Shown piece after piece: positions 9,402 through 18,190 of a stretch of DNA of 64,000 nucleotides (positions are counted from its first letter, which is position 1; each line of letters begins with the position of its first letter). The translations under genes and the position numbers were made by a program. The notes beneath the pieces were generated by a model. It ran no database searches. It saw nothing but the letters and a program-made list of their open reading frames with translations, and was not told the DNA's origin. Source of the DNA: Rhizobium anhuiense (GTDB lineage: Bacteria > Pseudomonadota > Alphaproteobacteria > Rhizobiales > Rhizobiaceae). Location: assembly GCF_003985145.1 (NCBI RefSeq), contig NZ_ML133538.1:57384-121383 (forward strand), given 5' to 3'.

Positions 9402-9731
9402 TTAGTGGGCGAAGCTCATCTTGGGTTTGAACTGCCCTGACGGGGCCTGATCGAAAATCTGGTAGATCTGTGGGTTGCGAAGCGGCGCGCCGCTTTCGTC
9501 ATTCATCAGGTTCTGCTCGGAGACATAAGCGACATATTCGCTTTCATCATTTTCGGCGAGCAGGTGATAAAAGGGTTGGTCCCTGCTCGGGCGCACCTCG
9601 GCCGGAATGGAATTCCACCATTCCTCCGTATTCGCGAACTCCGGATCAACGTCGAAGATGACGCCGCGAAACGGAAAAACCTTGTGCCGAACCACTTCGC
9701 CAATGCTGAACTTTGCTACTCTTTCTTTCAT
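9402..9731 (-). CDS. hspQ: Heat-shock protein HspQ (YccV-like)
   Basis: A 109-aa cytoplasmic protein of the hemimethylated-DNA-binding/YccV fold; in enterobacteria HspQ modulates Lon proteolysis. Family sequence: FSIGEVVRHKVFPFRGVIFDVDPEF, then EWW..IP, then the DQPFYHLLAEND block and YVAYVSEQNL. The start at 9731 is preceded by AAAGGAAG; an in-frame upstream codon at 9752 is less likely. It is monocistronic, with its own terminator. Heat-shock control cannot be shown from the upstream sequence. Confidence 0.9.
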   Translation of the reverse strand: MKERVAKFSIGEVVRHKVFPFRGVIFDVDPEFANTEEWWNSIPAEVRPSRDQPFYHLLAENDESEYVAYVSEQNLMNDESGAPLRNPQIYQIFDQAPSGQFKPKMSFAH

Positions 9732-9861
9732 GGTACGACTTCCTTTCATCACCGAATTTGGTGATTGGTGTCGCGCAAATCAAGATTTGTGCGCGAGTTC
9801 GTCACATGAACGTCATATCCTCCTACTGCATAATTCCTTAAATCGGAAAGGATTTAGGGAC

Positions 9862-9937
9862 AAAATTATGCAGCACTCCAAGTGCTACAGCGTCTTTTGC
9901 GCGTCTCATAGCCGCGCGGCGCTGTGGTGGCGTCCAT
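9862..9937. repeat. Intergenic palindromic mosaic element (RIME-like)
   Basis: Between hspQ and glnA lie two adjoining inverted repeats: AGCACT-CCA-AGTGCT (9872-9886), then an imperfect palindrome from CTACAGCG to CGCTGTGG around GCGCG cores. The layout resembles the Rhizobium intergenic mosaic elements. The structure is seen directly; family membership is inferred. Confidence 0.6.
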
Positions 9938-9950
9938 GACCTGGGAGGTG

Positions 9951-9974
9951 AAAGCCCCGGCGAACCGGGACTTT
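9951..9974 (-). terminator. Stem-loop after glnA
   Basis: AAAGCCCCGG / CCGGGACTTT arms with a four-base loop lie 17 bases beyond the glnA stop. The T run on the minus strand is short, so termination may be moderate. Confidence 0.65.
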
Positions 9975-9990
9975 CGGTCTTCGCAGCCGA

Positions 9991-11400
9991 TCAGGCTGAA
10001 TAGTACATGTCGTATTCGACCGGATGCGGCGTCATTTCGAAACGCATCACCTCGGCCATCTTCAGCTCGATGAAGGCATCGATCTGGTCGTCGTCGAAAA
10101 CGCCGCCGGCTGTCAGGAACTTGCGGTCCTTGTCGAGGCTTTCGAGCGCTTCGCGCAGTGAGCCGCAGACAGTCGGAATCTTCTTCAATTCCTTCGGCGG
10201 CAGGTCGTAGAGATCCTTGTCCATGGCCTTGCCGGGATGGATCTTGTTCTTGATGCCGTCGAGGCCGGCCATCAGCATAGCGGCGAAGGCGAGATAGGGG
10301 TTGGCGGTCGGATCGGGGAAACGGACTTCGACGCGCTTGGCCTTCGGGTTGGAGCCGAACGGAATGCGGCAGGAGGCCGAGCGGTTGCGGGCCGAATAGG
10401 CGAGCAGCACCGGTGCTTCGTAACCCGGGACGAGACGCTTGTAGGAGTTCGTCGACGGGTTGGTGAAAGCGTTGATCGCCTTGGCATGCTTGATGATGCC
10501 ACCGATGTAGAACAGGCAGCTCTCGGAGAGGCCTGCATATTCGTCGCCGGCAAAGGTCGGCTTGCCACCCTTCCAGATCGACTGGTGCACGTGCATGCCC
10601 GAGCCGTTGTCGCCGAAGATCGGCTTCGGCATGAAGGTCGCCGTCTTGCCGTAGGCATTGGCCACCTGATGCACGACATATTTGTAGATCTGCATCTTGT
10701 CGGCGTTGCGCACCAGCGTATCGAACTTGATGCCGAGTTCGTGCTGGGCGGCAGCGACTTCATGGTGATGCTTTTCGACGACGACGCCCATCTCGGAGAG
10801 CACCGTCAGCATTTCCGAACGCATGTCCTGGGCGCTGTCGACCGGAGGAACCGGGAAATAGCCGCCCTTGACGCGCGGGCGATGGCCGAGGTTGCCGGTT
10901 TCGTAATCGGTGTCGTCGTTCGACGGCAGTTCGGTCGAATCGAGCTTGAAGCCGGTATTGTAGGGATCGGCCTTGTACTTGACGTCGTCGAAGACGAAGA
11001 ACTCGGCTTCCGGGCCGACGAAGATCGTGTCGCCGATGCCGGATGCCTTGAGGTAGGCTTCGGCCTTCTTGGCGGTGCCGCGCGGATCGCGGTTATAGGC
11101 CTCGCCGGAAACCGGATCGAGGATATCGCACATGATGACCATGGTCGACTGAGCGAAGAACGGGTCCATATGCACCGTCTCGGTATCGGGCATCAGCACC
11201 ATGTCGGACTCGTTGATGGCCTTCCAGCCGCCGATCGAGGAGCCGTCGAACATCACGCCGTCGGCGAACATGTCCTCATCGACGCAGACGACGTCCATCG
11301 TCACATGCTGCAGCTTGCCCTTCGGGTCGGTGAAACGCAGATCGACGAACTTGACGTCGTTTTCCTTGATCTGCTTCAGAATTTCGCTTGCGGTCGCCAT
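9991..11400 (-). CDS. glnA: Glutamine synthetase type I
   Basis: GSI condenses ammonia and glutamate to glutamine as a cytoplasmic dodecamer. Its 469 aa match the E. coli enzyme. The adenylylation tyrosine is Tyr398 in DLYDLPP, so activity should be switched by GlnE. The metal/ATP motifs VGPEAEFFVFD, HHHEVAAAQHELG and the NRSASCRIP loop are intact. GGAGGA lies eight bases before the ATG. glnB is 78 bases upstream on the same strand, giving the usual rhizobial glnBA operon. GSI is the constitutive enzyme in rhizobia, which often also carry GSII and GSIII. Confidence 0.98.
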   Translation of the reverse strand: MATASEILKQIKENDVKFVDLRFTDPKGKLQHVTMDVVCVDEDMFADGVMFDGSSIGGWKAINESDMVLMPDTETVHMDPFFAQSTMVIMCDILDPVSGEAYNRDPRGTAKKAEAYLKASGIGDTIFVGPEAEFFVFDDVKYKADPYNTGFKLDSTELPSNDDTDYETGNLGHRPRVKGGYFPVPPVDSAQDMRSEMLTVLSEMGVVVEKHHHEVAAAQHELGIKFDTLVRNADKMQIYKYVVHQVANAYGKTATFMPKPIFGDNGSGMHVHQSIWKGGKPTFAGDEYAGLSESCLFYIGGIIKHAKAINAFTNPSTNSYKRLVPGYEAPVLLAYSARNRSASCRIPFGSNPKAKRVEVRFPDPTANPYLAFAAMLMAGLDGIKNKIHPGKAMDKDLYDLPPKELKKIPTVCGSLREALESLDKDRKFLTAGGVFDDDQIDAFIELKMAEVMRFEMTPHPVEYDMYYSA

Positions 11401-11478
11401 TAATTAGTTTCCTCCGATTTGCGATGACGGTGTAGGTCGGCGGTGACGGTAACGGACTTTGCGCAATTGGCAAAGTGG

Positions 11479-11817
11479 TCAGATGGCATCGATGCCGGTC
11501 TCGCCGGTACGGATGCGGATAACCTCTTCGACGTTGGAGACGAAGATCTTTCCGTCGCCGATGCGGCCGGTCTGCGCCGCCTTGCGGATCGCGTCGATGA
11601 CGGCCTCCGCGTTCTCGTCGGCCAGCACGACCTCGACTTTTACCTTCGGCAGGAAATCGACGACGTATTCGGCTCCGCGGTAGAGTTCCGTGTGGCCCTT
11701 CTGACGGCCGAAACCCTTGGCTTCCGTGACTGTGATACCCTGCAGGCCGACTTCCTGAAGGGCTTCCTTCACTTCGTCCAGCTTGAAAGGCTTAATGATC
11801 GCTTCGATCTTTTTCAT
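11479..11817 (-). CDS. glnB: Nitrogen regulatory protein PII
   Basis: PII (112 aa) is a trimeric sensor of 2-oxoglutarate, ATP and glutamine status that controls GlnE and NtrB. The T-loop is fully conserved (KGFGRQKGHTELYRGAEY), with the uridylylated tyrosine at position 51. The B-loop GRIGDGKIFV and C-loop also match. It precedes glnA and has a sigma-54 type promoter about 60 bases upstream, implying induction under nitrogen limitation through NtrC. The linkage to glnA rather than amtB supports GlnB rather than GlnK. Confidence 0.97.
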   Translation of the reverse strand: MKKIEAIIKPFKLDEVKEALQEVGLQGITVTEAKGFGRQKGHTELYRGAEYVVDFLPKVKVEVVLADENAEAVIDAIRKAAQTGRIGDGKIFVSNVEEVIRIRTGETGIDAI

Positions 11818-11877
11818 GAGAAAATGTCTCTCCGCTTCTCCCGTTATGGCAGGAATTTTCCCGCTCGCCGGATATGA

Positions 11878-11894
11878 TGCAGATATCGTGCCAG
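11878..11894 (-). promoter_or_regulatory. Sigma-54 (RpoN) promoter of glnBA
   Basis: On the minus strand the sequence reads CTGGCACGATATCTGCA. It matches TGGCAC-N5-TTGCA except C for T at the first base of the -12 element, and GG and GC are exactly 10 bases apart. It lies 61-77 bases upstream of the glnB start, a normal position. Confidence 0.85.
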
Positions 11895-12157
11895 TTTGAA
11901 ATCCATCTTATCGAAAAAAGGCGTCGATTTTGTCGAAACAGCCGCGTTTGCGGGGAATTTCATGTCGTTTTGGTGACGGAACAGGTGGAAAAACATTGTC
12001 TCTGATCAAAAACACATCCGAAACCGAAAAAGTCAGGTATTTTCGCAACTGCGAATACACGGATCTGAAAGATTAAAATATATGCAAATGCCTAAAATGA
12101 GTCCTTCACTTTGATGTTTCAGGCGGTTGTTTTTTAGGCGTTTTTCGATTGAATAGG
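11895..12157. other. Divergent AT-rich intergenic region
   Basis: This stretch separates glnB from the rightward hydrate-repair gene. It is distinctly AT-rich compared with its surroundings and contains no convincing small gene. It should hold the promoter of the rightward gene and the NtrC sites for glnB, but no clear sigma-70 hexamers or NtrC palindrome were recognised. Confidence 0.5.
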
Positions 12158-13633
12158 ATGATGAGTAAAGATCTGTCCCAGCTCCTCCTGACGCCTGCCG
12201 AAATGGCTGCCGTCGATGCCGCTGCTGCCGCATCCGGCATCGATTCCTTCGGCCTGATGGAGAAGGCGGGTGCCGCGGTTGCAGCTGCCGCGCTGCGACG
12301 TCATCCCGACGCTTTTCGTTTCGTCGTGCTTTGCGGTCCCGGCAACAATGGCGGCGACGCCTATGTCGCGGCACGACATCTGCAGCAAAGCGGAGCGGCG
12401 GTGGCGCTGTTCCATCTGGGTGATCCCGCGAAGCTGAAGGGCGATGCCGCCCGTGCCCGAGCCGGCTGCGCGCTTAAGGGACTGGAACTCGGCATCTACC
12501 AACCCGAAACCGGCGATGTCGTTATCGACGGTCTGTTTGGGGCGGGGCTCGGCCGCGAGGTCCCGGTCGAAGTGCGCGCGCTGATCGGACGCGTCACCGC
12601 GGCCGGTCGTCCGGTGCTCGCCATCGATCTGCCCTCCGGCCTCGATGGCCGCACCGGCAAGGTGCTGGGGGCTGCCTTCCAGGCCTGCAGCACCGTCACC
12701 TTCATGACGCGTAAGCCCGGCCATCTGCTGATGCCGGGCCGGGAGCTTTGTAATGAATTGGAGGTTTTCGATATCGGCATTCCCGCCCGCATCATCCGCG
12801 CTGAGGCTGCCGGTCTTATCGCCGAGAACACGCCCGATGCCTGGAAGGGTCTGCTGCCGGCCGAGCAGCTGGAAACCCACAAATACAAGCGCGGTCATCT
12901 GGTCGTGTTCTCGGGCGAGGCGGACAAGACGGGTGCTGCGCGCATGTCGGCGACCGCGGGCCTGAAGGCCGGCGCCGGCCTGGTCACGATCGCCGCTCCC
13001 CGCGCGGCGATCTCCGCCAATGCGGCGCATCTCACCGCCGTCATGCTGCATGCCATCGACGACGAGGTCGACCTCGGCGGCTGGCTCACCGACAAGCGGC
13101 TGCAGACTTTCGTTCTCGGCCCCGGGTTTGGCATCGGCGCCAGGGCGCGCGGCTTCGTCTCCGCTCTTGCCGATCGCCATCTGGTGCTCGATGCCGACGG
13201 CATCTCCTCGTTCAAGGACGATCCGCAACAATTGTTTGATCTTTTCCGCGGTGAGCCGCGTCTGGTGCTGACGCCGCACGAGGGTGAATTCGCGCGGCTC
13301 TTTCCCGATATCGGCAGCGATGATGCGCTCGGCAAGGTGGACAAGGCTGTCGCTGCTGCCCGCCGCGCCAATGCAGCGATCGTTTACAAGGGGGCCGATA
13401 CTGTCATCGCCGCGCCGGATGGACGTGCGCTCATCAATACCAATGCCCCGGTCTGGCTTGCCACCGCCGGTTCCGGCGATGTGCTCGCCGGCATCATCGG
13501 CGGATTGCTCGCCCAGGGCTTGCCGACCTTCGAGGCCGCGGCGGCCGGCGTCTGGCTGCATGGCGAGGCCGGCCAACGCGCCGGCAAGGGGTTGACGGCG
13601 GAGGAGCTTGCCACCCACGTCTTGCCGCTTTAG
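12158..13633 (+). CDS. nnr: Bifunctional NAD(P)H-hydrate epimerase / dehydratase
   Basis: This enzyme repairs hydrated NAD(P)H: the YjeF-N half epimerises R/S hydrates and the YjeF-C half dehydrates the S form using ADP (or ATP). About 491 aa. N-terminal domain motifs: CGPGNNGGDAYVAARHL near residue 55-70, DGLFGAGLGREV, IDLPSGLDG. C-terminal kinase-like domain: KYKRGHLVVFSG, LTPHEGEFARLFP, then NAPVWLATAGSGDVLAGIIGG carrying the nucleotide-binding GSGD. The N-terminus is ambiguous: ATG at 12158 or 12161, or TTG at 12149, and the SD is weak. It is transcribed away from glnB. Confidence 0.92.
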   Translation: MMSKDLSQLLLTPAEMAAVDAAAAASGIDSFGLMEKAGAAVAAAALRRHPDAFRFVVLCGPGNNGGDAYVAARHLQQSGAAVALFHLGDPAKLKGDAARARAGCALKGLELGIYQPETGDVVIDGLFGAGLGREVPVEVRALIGRVTAAGRPVLAIDLPSGLDGRTGKVLGAAFQACSTVTFMTRKPGHLLMPGRELCNELEVFDIGIPARIIRAEAAGLIAENTPDAWKGLLPAEQLETHKYKRGHLVVFSGEADKTGAARMSATAGLKAGAGLVTIAAPRAAISANAAHLTAVMLHAIDDEVDLGGWLTDKRLQTFVLGPGFGIGARARGFVSALADRHLVLDADGISSFKDDPQQLFDLFRGEPRLVLTPHEGEFARLFPDIGSDDALGKVDKAVAAARRANAAIVYKGADTVIAAPDGRALINTNAPVWLATAGSGDVLAGIIGGLLAQGLPTFEAAAAGVWLHGEAGQRAGKGLTAEELATHVLPL

Positions 13634-13696
13634 CCCGCCCGATGCTTCAGCTTCGGGCCGCCGGTGCTTTGAGCCCCGGGCCAAGTCTCACCAAGC

Positions 13697-14503
13697 TTAT
13701 TTCGCCAGCGCTTGCTGCAGGGCGATCGCTCCGTGTGGCGCATTGACCTTACCCTCATGGATCATGAAGGCGAAGACGTCGCGCGGCTCGGTCTTCACTT
13801 TGCGATCGGCATCGATCAGCGGCAGGTCATCGGGGATCTTGCCTTCGGCCCAGGTCTCCAGTCGCTTTGCCCAGGCCTTCAGCTCCTTGTCCGGATAGCA
13901 GGTGGCAATATCGTCCGATCCCTTCTGCAGCCTGGCATAGACGAAATCCGCCGTGACGTCGGCGATCATCGGATATTCGAAATGTTCGGCACAAACAGGC
14001 GCCACCCCATATTTCGCCAGCAGGCCCACGAATTCCGGCACCTTGAAGGAATCGTGCCGCACCTCGACCACGTGGCGCAGCGCCAGCCCGTCCTGTTTTG
14101 CCGGCAGCAGCTTCAGGAAGGCCTCGAAATCTTCCGGATCGAACTTCTTCGTCGGCGCAAATTGCCAGAGCAGCGGCCCAAGATGATCGCCGAGTTCGCT
14201 GATACCCGATGTCAGGAACCGCTCCATCGATTCACCGGCTTCGGCAAGCACCCGCCGATTGGTGACGAAACGCGTCGCCTTCAGCGAAAAGATGAAGCCA
14301 TCGGGCACGTCTGCCGCCCATTTGGCGAAGACTGCAGGCTTCTGGGTGCTGTAATAGGTGCCGTTGACCTCGATGACCTTCAGCTGGCGGCTGGCATAAT
14401 TCAACTCGTCTTTCTGTTTCAGGTCATCAGGAAAGAAATGCCCGCGCCAGGGCTCGAAGGTCCAGCCGCCGATGCCGGTGCGGATAGTGCCGGATTTCGT
14501 CAT
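13697..14503 (-). CDS. DUF72 family protein (YecE-like)
   Basis: A 268-aa soluble protein of the DUF72 family, a TIM-barrel fold of unknown biochemical function. Typical features are GIGGWTFEPWRGHFFPD at the N-terminus, the LNYASRQLKVIEVNGTYY segment, LGPLLWQFAPTKKFD and the VEVRHDSF block. GGGAGGA precedes the ATG. It sits downstream of the GNAT gene on the same strand with a 24-base gap, and its stop faces that of the hydrate-repair gene. Confidence 0.88.
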   Translation of the reverse strand: MTKSGTIRTGIGGWTFEPWRGHFFPDDLKQKDELNYASRQLKVIEVNGTYYSTQKPAVFAKWAADVPDGFIFSLKATRFVTNRRVLAEAGESMERFLTSGISELGDHLGPLLWQFAPTKKFDPEDFEAFLKLLPAKQDGLALRHVVEVRHDSFKVPEFVGLLAKYGVAPVCAEHFEYPMIADVTADFVYARLQKGSDDIATCYPDKELKAWAKRLETWAEGKIPDDLPLIDADRKVKTEPRDVFAFMIHEGKVNAPHGAIALQQALAK

Positions 14504-14527
14504 GTCGTCCTCCCCGTTGGCAGCCGC

Positions 14528-14989
14528 TCAGGCCGCATCGATTTCTTTCGTCATGTCGACGAGCGTCCATCCTGGCCGATAAGGGCTCGGCCGACGACCC
14601 GTTTCCTGAAAACCGAAGGCGCGATAGAGCGCGATGTTCCGCTCCATCCGCGCATTCGTGTAGAGCCGGATTTCCGGCACTGCCCATTCCCGCGCCTTGC
14701 CCTCCAGCCAGCGCAGCATCGCCAACCCGTGCCCGCCGCCCTGAAAGGCCGGCGAGACCGCGATGCTGAACAGCATGAGGTGATCGGAATGCTGCTCGAC
14801 CACCACCAGGCCGGCCGTTTCGTCGCCGACCTCGCGCAGCCAGACCTCGCCGCGTTCGATGCGCGGCGCGTAATCCTCCGTCACCGGGATCGGCGCAGCG
14901 CCGAAGAGTTCGGTATAGGGCCGATAGGCGGCAGCTGTCAGCGTCGCGATCATTTCCAGATCATCGGGCGACGCTGGCCTCATCGTCAT
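14528..14989 (-). CDS. GNAT-family N-acetyltransferase
   Basis: A 153-aa acetyltransferase. The acetyl-CoA binding motif A is seen as LFSIAVSPAFQGGGHGLAMLRWLE, followed by the RLYTNARMERNIALYRAFGFQETGR motif B. The substrate is unknown. The ATG overlaps the uvrA stop (ATGA), so translation is probably coupled to uvrA. That coupling may be incidental, since GNAT genes often hitch-hike. Confidence 0.85.
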   Translation of the reverse strand: MTMRPASPDDLEMIATLTAAAYRPYTELFGAAPIPVTEDYAPRIERGEVWLREVGDETAGLVVVEQHSDHLMLFSIAVSPAFQGGGHGLAMLRWLEGKAREWAVPEIRLYTNARMERNIALYRAFGFQETGRRPSPYRPGWTLVDMTKEIDAA

Positions 14990-17907
14990 TCCGCCGCAAC
15001 CGCCTTCTTCGCCGGCCGCCGTTCCAGCAATTCCTTCAGGAAGTGTCCGGTATAGGAGCGCTTTTCCTTGACGATCGCTTCCGGCGTGCCGGTCGCGACG
15101 ATCTCGCCGCCGCCATCGCCGCCTTCGGGGCCGAAATCGAGCACCCAGTCGGCGGTCTTGATGACTTCGAGATTGTGCTCGATCACCACCACCGAATTGC
15201 CCTGGTTGACCAGTTCGTGCAGCATTTCGAGCAGCTTGGCCACGTCGTGGAAATGCAGGCCGGTCGTCGGCTCGTCGAGAATGTAGAGCGTGCGTCCCGT
15301 CGAGCGTTTCGACAGTTCCTTGGCAAGCTTGACGCGCTGCGCTTCGCCGCCCGAGAGCGTATTGGCCTGCTGGCCGACCTTGATGTAACCGAGGCCGACA
15401 TCCTTCAGCGATTGCAGCTTGTCGCGCACGGCGGGCACCGCCGCGAAGAAATCGACGCCTTCCTCCACCGTCATGTCGAGCACGTCGGCGATCGACTTGT
15501 GCTTGAAGGTGACGTCGAGCGTCTCTCTGTTGTAACGCTTGCCATGGCAGACATCGCAGGTGACGTAGACATCGGGCAGGAAGTGCATCTCGATCTTGAT
15601 GACGCCGTCGCCCTGGCAGGCCTCGCAGCGTCCGCCCTTGACGTTGAAGGAGAAGCGGCCCGGCTGGTAGCCGCGGGCCTTTGCCTCCGGCAGGCCGGCG
15701 AACCAGTCGCGGATCGGCGTGAAGGCGCCGGTATAGGTCGCCGGGTTCGAGCGCGGCGTGCGGCCGATCGGCGACTGGTCGATGTCGATCACCTTGTCGA
15801 TATGCTCGAAACCGTCGATGCGGTCGTGATCGGCCGGGTTTTCACGTGCGCCCATGACGCGGCGCGCTGCCGACTTATAGAGCGTTTCGATCAGGAAGGT
15901 GGACTTGCCGCCGCCGGAAACACCGGTCACCGCCGTGAACACCCCGAGCGGGATCGATGCCGTGACGTTCTTCAGATTGTTGCCGCGCGCGCCGACCACC
16001 TTGATCTCGCGGCCCTTTTTCGGCTTGCGGCGTTCATCGGGAACGGGAACGCCGAGTTCGCCCGAGAGATATTTGCCGGTCAGCGAGTTCGGACTGTCCA
16101 TGATGTCCTGCGGTGTGCCATGGGCGATGACCTGGCCGCCGTGAATGCCGGCAGCCGGGCCGATGTCGACCACGTCGTCGGCCGTCAGGATCGCATCCTC
16201 GTCATGTTCGACGACGATGACGGTGTTGCCGATGTCGCGCAGGTGCTTCAGCGTGTCGAGCAGCCGGGCATTGTCTCGCTGATGCAGGCCGATCGACGGC
16301 TCGTCGAGCACGTAGAGCACGCCTGTCAGCCCTGAGCCGATCTGCGAGGCAAGCCGGATGCGTTGGCTCTCGCCGCCCGACAGCGTGCCGGAATTGCGCG
16401 ACAGGCTCAGATATTCCAGGCCGACATCGTTGAGGAAGCGCAGCCGGTCGCGGATTTCCTTGAGGATGCGCACGGCGATCTCGTTCTGCTTGGCATTGAA
16501 GCTTGCCGGCAGCGCCTCGAACCAGTCGCGGGCGACGCGGATCGACATCCCGGTCACTTCGCCGATATGCAGCGTGTCGATCTTCACCGCCAAGGCCTCA
16601 GGCTTCAGGCGGAATCCGTTGCAGGAAGGGCATGGGGCGGCCGACATGAAGCGCTCGATATCCTCGCGCGCCCAGGCGGAATCGGTCTCCTTCCAGCGGC
16701 GCTCGAGATTGGTGATGATGCCCTCGAAATTCTTCTGCGTCGTGTAGGAACGGGCGCCATCGGCATAATGGAATTCGATCTTGTCGTTGGTGCCGTTGAG
16801 GATAACGTCCTTGGCCTCGTCGGAAAGCTCGTTCCAGCGGGTGCCGAGCTTGAAGCCGTAATGTTTGCCGAGCGCTTCCAGCGTCTGATTGTAATAGGGC
16901 GAGGTCGACTTCGCCCAGGGCGCGATCGCCCCGTCGCGCAGCGTCCGTTCGGGTTCGGGCACGATCAGGTCCGGATCGATTTTCTGCTGGGCGCCGAGGC
17001 CGTCGCAGGTCGGGCAGGCGCCGAAGGGATTGTTGAAGGAAAACAGCCGCGGCTCGATCTCGGGAATGGTGAAGCCCGAGACAGGGCAGGCGAACTTCTC
17101 CGAAAACAGCACGCGTTCATGCGTCTCGTTCAGCGACTTGTTGGCCGAGCCGCCGGCCGACGTCTCTTCCGGCGGCAGCGGCTTGTCGGCGAATTCGGCG
17201 ACCGCCAGCCCGTCGGCAAGCTTCAGGCAGGTCTCCAGGCTGTCCGCCAGACGCGCCGAGACATCCGAGCGCACGACGATGCGGTCGACCACCACGTCGA
17301 TGTCATGCTTGTATTTCTTGTCGAGCACCGGCGCCTCGGCGATCTCGTAGAACTGGCCGTCGACCTTGACGCGCTGGAAGCCCTTCTTCATCAGCTCGGC
17401 CAGTTCCTTCTTGTATTCGCCCTTGCGTCCGCGCACGAGCGGCGCAAGAATATAAAGACGGGTGCCCTCGCCGAAATCGAGGATGCGGTCGACCATCTGG
17501 CTGACGGTCTGGCTCTCGATCGGCAGACCGGTCGCCGGCGAATAGGGAACGCCGACGCGGGCAAAGAGCAGGCGCATATAGTCGTAGATCTCGGTGACGG
17601 TGCCGACCGTCGAGCGCGGATTGCGCGAGGTGGTCTTCTGCTCGATCGAGATCGCCGGCGACAGCCCGTCGATCTGGTCGACGTCGGGCTTCTGCATCAT
17701 TTCGAGGAACTGCCGGGCATAGGCCGACAGGCTCTCGACATAACGCCGCTGGCCTTCGGCGTAGATCGTGTCGAAGGCGAGCGAGGATTTGCCGGACCCT
17801 GAAAGCCCGGTCATGACGATTAGCTTGTTACGCGGCAGATCGAGATCGATGCTCTTGAGATTATGCTCGCGCGCGCCGCGGATGGAGATCGTCTTCAGTT
17901 CGCTCAT
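14986..17907 (-). CDS. uvrA: Excinuclease ABC subunit A
   Basis: UvrA recognises bulky DNA damage and loads UvrB in nucleotide excision repair. The 973-aa protein has the full tandem ABC architecture: Walker A GLSGSGKSSLAFDT near residue 31, a first zinc module (CPVSGF...CPTCDGLG), signature LSGGESQRIRLASQIG, second Walker A GVSGGGKSTFLIETL, the C-terminal zinc finger CEACQGDG...CDVCHGKRYN, and signature LSGGEAQRVKLAKEL. GAGACG precedes the ATG. A LexA box lies about 125 bases upstream, so SOS control is expected. It is divergent from ssb. Confidence 0.98.
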   Translation of the reverse strand: MSELKTISIRGAREHNLKSIDLDLPRNKLIVMTGLSGSGKSSLAFDTIYAEGQRRYVESLSAYARQFLEMMQKPDVDQIDGLSPAISIEQKTTSRNPRSTVGTVTEIYDYMRLLFARVGVPYSPATGLPIESQTVSQMVDRILDFGEGTRLYILAPLVRGRKGEYKKELAELMKKGFQRVKVDGQFYEIAEAPVLDKKYKHDIDVVVDRIVVRSDVSARLADSLETCLKLADGLAVAEFADKPLPPEETSAGGSANKSLNETHERVLFSEKFACPVSGFTIPEIEPRLFSFNNPFGACPTCDGLGAQQKIDPDLIVPEPERTLRDGAIAPWAKSTSPYYNQTLEALGKHYGFKLGTRWNELSDEAKDVILNGTNDKIEFHYADGARSYTTQKNFEGIITNLERRWKETDSAWAREDIERFMSAAPCPSCNGFRLKPEALAVKIDTLHIGEVTGMSIRVARDWFEALPASFNAKQNEIAVRILKEIRDRLRFLNDVGLEYLSLSRNSGTLSGGESQRIRLASQIGSGLTGVLYVLDEPSIGLHQRDNARLLDTLKHLRDIGNTVIVVEHDEDAILTADDVVDIGPAAGIHGGQVIAHGTPQDIMDSPNSLTGKYLSGELGVPVPDERRKPKKGREIKVVGARGNNLKNVTASIPLGVFTAVTGVSGGGKSTFLIETLYKSAARRVMGARENPADHDRIDGFEHIDKVIDIDQSPIGRTPRSNPATYTGAFTPIRDWFAGLPEAKARGYQPGRFSFNVKGGRCEACQGDGVIKIEMHFLPDVYVTCDVCHGKRYNRETLDVTFKHKSIADVLDMTVEEGVDFFAAVPAVRDKLQSLKDVGLGYIKVGQQANTLSGGEAQRVKLAKELSKRSTGRTLYILDEPTTGLHFHDVAKLLEMLHELVNQGNSVVVIEHNLEVIKTADWVLDFGPEGGDGGGEIVATGTPEAIVKEKRSYTGHFLKELLERRPAKKAVAAE

Positions 17908-18031
17908 CGTCTCTGCTTTGGTTTTCTGGATAACAGCCCTTATTTAGTGATGCCGACGGGCGAGTCGAGGCTGAATATCCGGGAAGGCTCAAGGTTTTCG
18001 ATTCTGTTGACAGGATCATACGGATAAACTA

Positions 18032-18046
18032 GAACAAATAAAGAAC
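18032..18046 (-). promoter_or_regulatory. uvrA: LexA (SOS) operator of uvrA
   Basis: GAAC-AAATAAA-GAAC on the plus strand, i.e. GTTC-N7-GTTC in the uvrA direction, is an exact match to the direct-repeat LexA site of Alphaproteobacteria. It sits in the uvrA-ssb divergent region and is therefore able to affect both genes. Confidence 0.88.
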
Positions 18047-18190
18047 AAAATTCCTGATGAATGCATGCGGCTTTCTGATGGATAAACATGTGGATTAAAT
18101 GCCGCCCATGCGCATCGGCGGTCCGTGATGGTTTAAGGTGCGCCGATCGATTAAACGCCGCCGGGCAGGGCGGCAGGCAGGGTGAGAAGT

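Noticed and set aside
9748..9765. ATCACC...GGTGAT inverted repeat upstream of hspQ
   Set aside because: Short arms, within the probable leader; no regulator family is suggested and it may be chance.
10237..11403. 388-aa frame antisense to glnA
   Set aside because: glnA is certain and the opposite frame has typical shadow composition.
12149..12157. TTG start for the NAD(P)H-hydrate repair gene
   Set aside because: ATG codons follow three and four codons later, and the family N-terminus does not need the extra residues.
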